64,000 bases of DNA, taken from Candidatus Enterocloster excrementipullorum. Lineage in GTDB: Bacteria; Bacillota; Clostridia; Lachnospirales; Lachnospiraceae. Shown piece after piece: positions 54,903-61,518 of this stretch. Location: contig DWWT01000059.1 of assembly GCA_019119575.1 (NCBI GenBank), positions 1 through 64,000 on the forward strand. The letters run 5' to 3'. Every line of letters starts with the position of its first letter. Position 1 is the first letter of the stretch. The translations under genes were made by a program, and so were the position numbers. The notes beneath the pieces were generated by a model, which saw only the letters and a list, made by a program, of their open reading frames with translations, was not told where the DNA came from and ran no database searches.

Positions 54903-56134
54903 GAATGGGGAAAACCTGCCTGATTTTGGCAGCATGCTTTTTCTGCACGGTGCTGGGACCAGCGGTTCCCTCAAAGGCAGATCCGATCGAGCTGGAATGC
55001 GTCCTCACGGCGGAGGATGTGGGAAATGGGTATGAGTACACCATACCTGGCATCGGCACATTTACTGTAAATGGAAGGGACGGGGAGACCTTGAGCGCGG
55101 CGGTATTCTCCCTGGAGGACGGCTGTGAGGCAGAGCTTTTCCGGGACGGATACGAGGCGGATTTCAATGACGGCGTGATTTTGGAAAACGGCTCCTATGA
55201 GCTGCGGATCTATAAAGCCGGGGCAGAGCAGGGAGGCTATGGCGTCTTTCACTTCACCGTGGAAAACTCATATGGGGATATGGCCAGCTATGACCGCGAG
55301 AACGTGGTGCAGGTCAGCAACCCGGAGATGGAGCTCTCCTACAGCGCAGAGACCGGGCAGTTTACCTATACCCTTCCGGATGGGGAGTATTTTCGATCGA
55401 CGGTTCCCTTCGGAGGATGGGCGGGCATCCGTGCACAGGTGGAGACATCCAGGAGCATGAATGTCTACCGGGTGTTAAAGGACGGGGAGCCCCAGGATTT
55501 TTCCGAGGGACTGGTCTTTACCCAGCCGGGAAGCTACCGCATCACCATGTGGGACAATGAGCTGGGACTTAATGGGGACACCAGCTACCGCATTGACTAT
55601 TGCTTTGTTCTCTATTCCTCCCGGCCGCAGAATGTCAGCCACATCAATGCGCCTATGGGATTTGAGGTGGAGTCTGTGAGCTGGAATGGTGTTCCCCTGG
55701 GGACTGCGGATCCGTCCTTCGCGCATCTGGAGCTGGATGGCACCTATGAGATCACCTTTCTGGCTCCCGAGGCAGGGGCGCGCTGGAGCATGGGCCTGAC
55801 ACGGGACACCACGGCCCCGGCGCTGTGGTTCTCTGAGGATATCAGCGGGGGAAGGGCGGAGGATTATCTGGATTTCACCCCATCGGACCCGGACTGCCAG
55901 ATCGATATTTTGTGGAATGGCCAGCAGGCGGAGGCTTACGGCTCGCGCCTGGCCATGGATGGAAGATATGTGATTACTGTTACGGATCAGGCTGGCAACA
56001 GCCGGGAATATGATTTTACGCTCCGGAAAGGCTTTTCCATCTGGAGCGGCTATATGATTATAATACCTGTTCTATTGGCTGCGGCTGCGGGAGGAACCAT
56101 CCTCTACTGGCGCAGGCATATGAGGGTTTTATAA
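54899..56134 (+). CDS. Membrane-anchored surface protein 2 of the secretion cluster
   Basis: A 411-residue exported protein: signal peptide 1-24, beta-rich modules, and a C-terminal single membrane helix (SGYMIIIPVLLAAAAGGTILYW) with a short basic tail. The C-terminal half shares order and motifs with the protein at 45303 (HINAPMGFEVESVSWNGVP, LELDGTYEITFLAPE, YVITVTDQAGNSREYDFTLRKG), but the acidic linker region is missing. The pair flanks the core channel and ATPase genes and may form a hetero-oligomeric external structure. Confidence 0.72.
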   Translation: MRMGKTCLILAACFFCTVLGPAVPSKADPIELECVLTAEDVGNGYEYTIPGIGTFTVNGRDGETLSAAVFSLEDGCEAELFRDGYEADFNDGVILENGSYELRIYKAGAEQGGYGVFHFTVENSYGDMASYDRENVVQVSNPEMELSYSAETGQFTYTLPDGEYFRSTVPFGGWAGIRAQVETSRSMNVYRVLKDGEPQDFSEGLVFTQPGSYRITMWDNELGLNGDTSYRIDYCFVLYSSRPQNVSHINAPMGFEVESVSWNGVPLGTADPSFAHLELDGTYEITFLAPEAGARWSMGLTRDTTAPALWFSEDISGGRAEDYLDFTPSDPDCQIDILWNGQQAEAYGSRLAMDGRYVITVTDQAGNSREYDFTLRKGFSIWSGYMIIIPVLLAAAAGGTILYWRRHMRVL

Positions 56135-56187
56135 TAAAGCAGCAGCTGTTCAAAACGGCTGTGCACAATAAAAAGGAGGAAAGATAT

Positions 56188-56520
56188 ATGACACCTGTAT
56201 TATTAAGTTCCAGCAACCCTTTCCAGGCAGCAGCAGGCCCCATTGTTGAGCTGATCAATATGGCGGCGGGTCCCCTTCTGATGATCGTGGCGGCCCTGGG
56301 CGTAATCTACTGCATCATCCTGGGCGCTAAGCTGGCAAAGGCGGAGGAGCCTCAGGACCGCGAGAAGGCGAAGGGCGCGTTAAAGAACGCGATTATCGGC
56401 TTTGTGCTGATTTTCGTGCTCATTGCGGCTCTGAATTTGATGCTGCCGGCTCTGACCAGCTGGATGAACACGAGCGCCGATACAGATATTTCTATTGATT
56501 TTGACGGCGGCTCCAACTAA
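56188..56520 (+). CDS. VirB2-like type IV secretion pilin
   Basis: A 110-residue protein with two hydrophobic helices (about 17-42, IVELINMAAGPLLMIVAALGVIYCIILGAKL; about 65-90, IIGFVLIFVLIAALNLMLPAL) joined by a short charged loop (AKAEEPQDREKAKGALKNA), the classical VirB2/TrbC pilin topology seen in the Gram-positive T4SS pilin family. No signal peptide is visible, unlike Agrobacterium VirB2. ATG 56188 follows AAGGAGGAAAG; a longer in-frame start at 56161 would lack an SD. A hairpin follows at 56548. Confidence 0.82.
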   Translation: MTPVLLSSSNPFQAAAGPIVELINMAAGPLLMIVAALGVIYCIILGAKLAKAEEPQDREKAKGALKNAIIGFVLIFVLIAALNLMLPALTSWMNTSADTDISIDFDGGSN

Positions 56521-56547
56521 AACGGCAGCCGATCAGACGGCAGAGAA

Positions 56548-56585
56548 GCGGGGGTGAGGCCCTCTTTTGCGGCCTCATTTCCCGC
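56548..56585 (+). terminator. Intercistronic hairpin after the pilin gene
   Basis: TGAGGCC/GGCCTCA and outer GCGGG/CCCGC stems without a T run. It lies between the pilin and the giant lipoprotein gene; it could protect the pilin mRNA from 3' decay or reduce downstream expression. Confidence 0.5.
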
Positions 56586-56616
56586 TCCGGCTAAAGGAGA
56601 GGAGGGGAAGAACGTC

Positions 56617-59600
56617 TTGCGTTTTGTGAAAAGAATATTATGCTTATTTTTGATTCTGCCATGTGTTTTGTTTACAGGATGCAATTCTATTATTTTAAAG
56701 GGCGACTTGTCAGTGAAGAACTACGAGCCGCCCACCCTTCCCGTTGCTATTTCTGATCACGTGGAGCAGAAGGTGGAGGAGGCCGAGGAAACCTTTGATT
56801 ATGAAAAATATCAGATCGAAGGCCTCAATGCCTTTTATATTCTGCCGAGCCATGAAAATAAGCCGGACGAGATGGTTGACTTTAAGGTGCTGGACTACCA
56901 GGAGGACGTGGGCTTTATCTACGCCTACAAAACGCCCTACTATGGACCCGACGACGAGAGCGAGGGCCTTACGGTAAGCGCGGTGGGGGACGTGGGAGAC
57001 GGGGAGGACTTGGAGACACGGACAGCCACGGAAACCCAGGACACCAGCCTTTTGGTTACGGTGCTCATGTCCTACCGCCCGGACACAGGGGCGTACCATG
57101 TATTTTTCACCTGCCTGGAGAGCGGCATTGACGCGGAGGCAGTGGAGAAGGAGGTGGACGAGGAGCTGGGAACGATTTCGGGAAGCGTCACGGAAAACCG
57201 CCTGATGGCCCAGAAGCTCTCCGGCCAGGAGCTGTATTTTCTCTATCAGGAAAATATAGGCTATCTGTTCAATTCCCAGGGGGAGGAGGTCTGGTCCTAT
57301 GACTACAACATCGTGGTGAACCAGGAGGTGGAGAAGCTCATCGAGCGGCACGCGAAATCCGGCTATACGGCGGATGTCACCATCAGCGATGTGGTCATGG
57401 ACGGAGCCCGCTATCTGTATATCCCCATTGCAGTTGAGCTGGAGAAGGAGGGGGATGACGGAATCGATCTGGACAGCTTTTCGGAAAATGACAAGGAGCT
57501 GGAGAGCAGCAGCTTCCGCGCGGTTCTCTGCTGCTACAATGTGAATGTGGGGGGTAATAATCAGGAAAATATCCGCTTTACCTCCACCAATGAAAACTGG
57601 GAGAGGCAGAGGGCTGCCTGGCTGGAATACGACGGAGCCACCTTTTCCAGTAAGAAGGAGATGGAGGATTACCAGAAGAATGTCACCATGGACCGCCTCA
57701 AGACGGGAGCGGCGGGAGGCTGCAGGGACCTGTTCACCTATTTTTATACGGCAGGCAATGCGCTCAATCTGGAGCTCTGGGGCGTGCCGGACATTTTTGA
57801 GGTATATGATGATCATCTGTCAGACTGGATTTTTGAGAACTATGACCTGCTGATACAGCATGGCACAGAGGATTACCTCATGCGCAGATTTGGATGGAAT
57901 TACCGCGTTTTTTGGTCGATTTTTTCCTTCCTGCACTATCGGCCATTCTATCAGCCGCGCGCCTTCTGGAACAGTCTCTCTCTGGAAGAGCGGGAGGAGT
58001 GGTACTACACGGTAAAGACTGCGATGGCTCTCTACTTCCAGGAGGAGGGCGGCATAAGGATTCCCCCTATGGGTATGGGAGCATGGAGCAGCCGTGACCA
58101 GACGAACGAGTCGCCGCTGTCAAATTTCTTGACGCTTTTGCCGTATTTTCAGGATACCTATGCGCTGGAGGCTCTCTTTGCGGGAAAGACCACGGTCTAT
58201 GAAAATGGGGAGACAGAAACCAGGCTTGCGGATATACGGATTCCAGGCAGGCTGGCCGCCAGAGACGCGCAGCGGCCGGAGATTCAGGTGGCGGAGTACA
58301 CAGAGCCCCTGACGCGCACCTTCTACTATGAGGAGGAGGTAGAGACAGAGAATGAGGAAGGGGAGACGGAGACCGAGATCATCACGGTGGAGGTCACAGA
58401 GACAACCCCTAGTGTACCGCTGACCTATGAGCTCACGCTGGCGGATGACACAATGGTTTTCTGGATAGAGGGCGAGGAGACGGACGCGGAGGTCATTCCT
58501 TCCGGAAGCTTCGGGGTGCTCTATCTGGAGGATGTGTCCGAGCCGGATACGCCGGACGAGGAATCCCTCTCCATGGCTGTCTACGACGACGGGCAGGCGG
58601 TTCGTCCCATCGAGGATGCCAGCGTCCGGGGCAAGATAACGGACGGGGGATTTTACTATTATGACAATACGGAAACGGCTGCTGTGATCACCAGCACCGG
58701 CATCACCTTTTACCAGCGCTCCGGGCAGGAACGTGTGTTTAAGCCTATAGCATATGCGCCCTCTGAGGATCTGGCCCAGCCCTCAGGCATGACCATCTCG
58801 GTTGCCGGCGGGGAAAGCTATCTGGACACCGTCTCCAGCGAGGAGGTGGCCGATGTGGGGGAGGAGCAGGACGCGGTCATTGATGAGAAGCTGGAGAGCG
58901 GAAAGGACACCGAGATCTACAGCGGCACCGATCTGGCTCCTCTGAACCGGAATGAATTTGTGATTTCCACCATGTACAATGGAATCATCCTCTACAATCT
59001 GCGGAGCGGCCTCAGCGTCTCCCTGGAGGACGGCTGCTATTATGCCAGCTTTCCCGGAAAGGGGTCTGGCCAGGACCGATCCTTTATGGTGGTTGGATAT
59101 CAGACGGATGAATATTTTTATCAGCCAAATGACATTGCCTGGGCAAAGTGCTATGAGATGGATCTGGCAGCCAGAGGCCAGGAGCTGGAGAAGGAGGCTG
59201 TGAATGATTATATCGATGATCTGGCGGATGCGTATTTGAGCCGCACCCACCGGGTACAGATGACAGAGGACGGCAAAGGATATGTGCCGGTGGAGCCGGA
59301 CGAGGCGGGAGAGACAGCCAATCAGCAGGCTGAGACCCTGTTCTTTGGCGCGGAGGGAAGCGCGGAGGGTGAGCTGCGCGGGCTCATCGAACGGATGGGA
59401 TTTTCCATTGATTTTGAGGAGCTGTGGGACCATACCCGGCAGGTTCGGGAAAAGCTGCAGAATCAGAGAATTGCGCTCACGGAGCTCTACGCCCTGGCCG
59501 GGCTGGGCGTGATCAGCCAGACCCCCGCAGGCGGAAATCTTTTGGAGATCGAGGGCCGGCTGATCCGGGCGCCCTACACCAGCAATCTTGAGAATATTTT

Positions 59601-60360
59601 GGTGGAGCTGGCATTGACGGACTACGCGGTCGACAGGATCGAGTCGTCGGAGGAGCGGGCGCTCTACCGCGGGTATCAGGAGAGCCAGAGGGAGCTTTCT
59701 GGCTCCATGGCTGTTATCAACAGCATTATGACAGAGGGAAGCGGCGTGAGCACGGGAGAAAGCGGCCGCCTGCAGGCAGACAAGCAGGATGTGGCCAAGG
59801 CCCAGAGGGCGCTGGAGGAATCTGTATTTTACCAGGAGGTGCTGGCGGATCTCCAGGCCCGGTATGAGAAGGAGCATTACGGGGCGGAGGGCCAGAGCTG
59901 GGATTCCTACATGCAGGAGATGCTGGAGCTTGTGAGCCCGGACTACTCCACCAACACCAGGGAGGAGGGAATGCGGGAGTTCTGCCAGGCAGCGGGAATT
60001 TCGGAGGAGCTGACGGATCTGGACGAGCTGGCGGGGGATCTGTCAGGGGTGTACCGCGTCTCTGAGCTGGAGGAGCTGATCATCGAGTACAAGGTTTCCG
60101 GGGCCGCTTATCAAAATACAGGCTATAAGCAGGAACTGCAGGAATATCGGGATGCCCACTATGATTCGGAGGCAGAGCGGCTGGCAGCCTTCCGAGGCGC
60201 TGGATTCTACACGATCATTACCAATCTCCAGGTGCAGAACATGGAGTATCTGGAGGAGAATGATATGACATGGGAGGAGCTGCTGGAGAGCATTATCCAA
60301 AAGTGCGGTTCCGGCATTGTCCTTCCCTCGGAGGCAGAGGAAGAGAGCAACGACGATTAA
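56617..60360 (+). CDS. Giant lipoprotein of the secretion cluster
   Basis: No recognised family. A lipoprotein signal (RFVKRILCLFLILPC) ends in lipobox LFTGC. From TTG 56617 (9 bases after GGAGGGG) it is 1247 aa. The body is acidic, beta-rich to about residue 850 (with an embedded highly acidic stretch near 590-620), and helical in the last 350 residues with EERALYRGYQESQRELSGS. It is anchored to the outer face of the membrane and is probably the largest external component of the apparatus. GTG 56626 is a possible start but too far from the SD. Confidence 0.7.
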   Translation: MRFVKRILCLFLILPCVLFTGCNSIILKGDLSVKNYEPPTLPVAISDHVEQKVEEAEETFDYEKYQIEGLNAFYILPSHENKPDEMVDFKVLDYQEDVGFIYAYKTPYYGPDDESEGLTVSAVGDVGDGEDLETRTATETQDTSLLVTVLMSYRPDTGAYHVFFTCLESGIDAEAVEKEVDEELGTISGSVTENRLMAQKLSGQELYFLYQENIGYLFNSQGEEVWSYDYNIVVNQEVEKLIERHAKSGYTADVTISDVVMDGARYLYIPIAVELEKEGDDGIDLDSFSENDKELESSSFRAVLCCYNVNVGGNNQENIRFTSTNENWERQRAAWLEYDGATFSSKKEMEDYQKNVTMDRLKTGAAGGCRDLFTYFYTAGNALNLELWGVPDIFEVYDDHLSDWIFENYDLLIQHGTEDYLMRRFGWNYRVFWSIFSFLHYRPFYQPRAFWNSLSLEEREEWYYTVKTAMALYFQEEGGIRIPPMGMGAWSSRDQTNESPLSNFLTLLPYFQDTYALEALFAGKTTVYENGETETRLADIRIPGRLAARDAQRPEIQVAEYTEPLTRTFYYEEEVETENEEGETETEIITVEVTETTPSVPLTYELTLADDTMVFWIEGEETDAEVIPSGSFGVLYLEDVSEPDTPDEESLSMAVYDDGQAVRPIEDASVRGKITDGGFYYYDNTETAAVITSTGITFYQRSGQERVFKPIAYAPSEDLAQPSGMTISVAGGESYLDTVSSEEVADVGEEQDAVIDEKLESGKDTEIYSGTDLAPLNRNEFVISTMYNGIILYNLRSGLSVSLEDGCYYASFPGKGSGQDRSFMVVGYQTDEYFYQPNDIAWAKCYEMDLAARGQELEKEAVNDYIDDLADAYLSRTHRVQMTEDGKGYVPVEPDEAGETANQQAETLFFGAEGSAEGELRGLIERMGFSIDFEELWDHTRQVREKLQNQRIALTELYALAGLGVISQTPAGGNLLEIEGRLIRAPYTSNLENILVELALTDYAVDRIESSEERALYRGYQESQRELSGSMAVINSIMTEGSGVSTGESGRLQADKQDVAKAQRALEESVFYQEVLADLQARYEKEHYGAEGQSWDSYMQEMLELVSPDYSTNTREEGMREFCQAAGISEELTDLDELAGDLSGVYRVSELEELIIEYKVSGAAYQNTGYKQELQEYRDAHYDSEAERLAAFRGAGFYTIITNLQVQNMEYLEENDMTWEELLESIIQKCGSGIVLPSEAEEESNDD

Positions 60361-60372
60361 GGAGGACGCGTT

Positions 60373-60795
60373 ATGAAGGAATTGGAGATAGGGGCGGAGC
60401 TGGAGAACATGGAGCAGGCCAGAGCCTATGTGACGGCCCAGCTGGAGCAGGCGGGCTTTGAGCAGAAGCAGATCATGGAGGTGGAGCTGGCAGTGGAGGA
60501 GATCTTCTGCAACATTGCCAACTATGCCTATAAGCCCGAGAAGGGGGATGTGCTTATCCGCTGCCAGCTGGAGGAGTCGGATACGTGCAGCATCACCATT
60601 GTGTTTATCGACCAGGGAGTCCCCTACAATCCTCTGGAGCGGGAGGATCCGGATGTGAGCCTGGGCGCAGAGGAGAGGGAAATCGGCGGCCTTGGCATCT
60701 TCCTGAGCCGTGCGCTGACGGACAGCATGGACTACCGGTATGAGGATGGAAAGAATATTCTGACCATCACCAAGGAAAAGAAGGAGGGAAAATAG
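60373..60795 (+). CDS. RsbW/SpoIIAB-like serine kinase anti-sigma factor
   Basis: A 140-residue GHKL-fold ATPase: N-box EVELAVEEIFCNIANYAY, G1 box FIDQGVPYNPL and G2 box EIGGLGIFLSRALTDSM. Proteins of this type bind a sigma factor or another partner and phosphorylate a STAS antagonist. It begins 12 bases after the giant lipoprotein stop and is separated from its likely partner (41016) by the whole secretion cluster. No sigma factor is visible in the window, so the regulated target is unknown. Confidence 0.88.
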   Translation: MKELEIGAELENMEQARAYVTAQLEQAGFEQKQIMEVELAVEEIFCNIANYAYKPEKGDVLIRCQLEESDTCSITIVFIDQGVPYNPLEREDPDVSLGAEEREIGGLGIFLSRALTDSMDYRYEDGKNILTITKEKKEGK

Positions 60796-60796
60796 G

Positions 60797-61495
60797 ATGC
60801 GCGGACGAATACTGGCTGCGGCCTTGTGCCTGACCGGGCTGCTGTCCTTTGCCGCCTACGGGGATCAGTGGGTGGAAATCGAGGACGGCGTGTGGGAGTA
60901 CCGGCTTGACGACGGGACGTATCTTGCCGATGGATTTACGCCGGACGGCTATTTTATCGATGGAAGCGGAAGATGGACGGAGAACGCAGTGGTCCTTGAG
61001 ACGGAGGTGCCGAACCGCAATTCCTTTCTCCCGCCGACGGATGAGAACGCGTTTTTGGATTATGCGGACATTTTGAACGATGTACAGAGGGTTCTGTACT
61101 GGGATCTGGGGGATATCCGCAGATTCCGGATTTCCGACGACCGCATCAGCTTCTGTGCGGCGGATGGGGATGAGCTGACGGAGCTCTTCACCCTGTATCA
61201 GAACCGCAATGGGGGCAATTATCAGCTCGTCCTAAAAACCGGATTGACCCGGGAGGCGGGGAAAAAGCCATCCGTGTCCTGGTATGACTATGAGTGCCTG
61301 CGGCTTCTGCTGCGCAGGATCAGCCGGACAGGCGATCAGCTGGCGGAGGCGGTGTACTACAGCTGGGAGGGGGACAACCGCTACGGAATCAAGATGTATC
61401 AGCAGACAGCTGTGGGGGATGCCCTGGTTTCCTATGAGCCCTCCGACGGGGCGGGCATCTATTGGATTGAGGAGCGGAATCTGCAGGCGTCATGA
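60797..61495 (+). CDS. Small secreted protein with one cell-wall-binding-like repeat
   Basis: A 232-residue exported protein with signal peptide (1-22, FAAYG) and an N-terminal wall-binding-like module (VWEYRLDDGTYLADGFTPDGYFIDGSGRW) similar in pattern to the repeats of the protein at 6524. The rest is an unrecognised alpha/beta domain. It starts 1 base after the RsbW-like stop. It could localise a component of the apparatus to the cell wall. Confidence 0.65.
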   Translation: MRGRILAAALCLTGLLSFAAYGDQWVEIEDGVWEYRLDDGTYLADGFTPDGYFIDGSGRWTENAVVLETEVPNRNSFLPPTDENAFLDYADILNDVQRVLYWDLGDIRRFRISDDRISFCAADGDELTELFTLYQNRNGGNYQLVLKTGLTREAGKKPSVSWYDYECLRLLLRRISRTGDQLAEAVYYSWEGDNRYGIKMYQQTAVGDALVSYEPSDGAGIYWIEERNLQAS

Positions 61496-61518
61496 ATGAA
61501 TGAAAGGAGGGATAGGGT

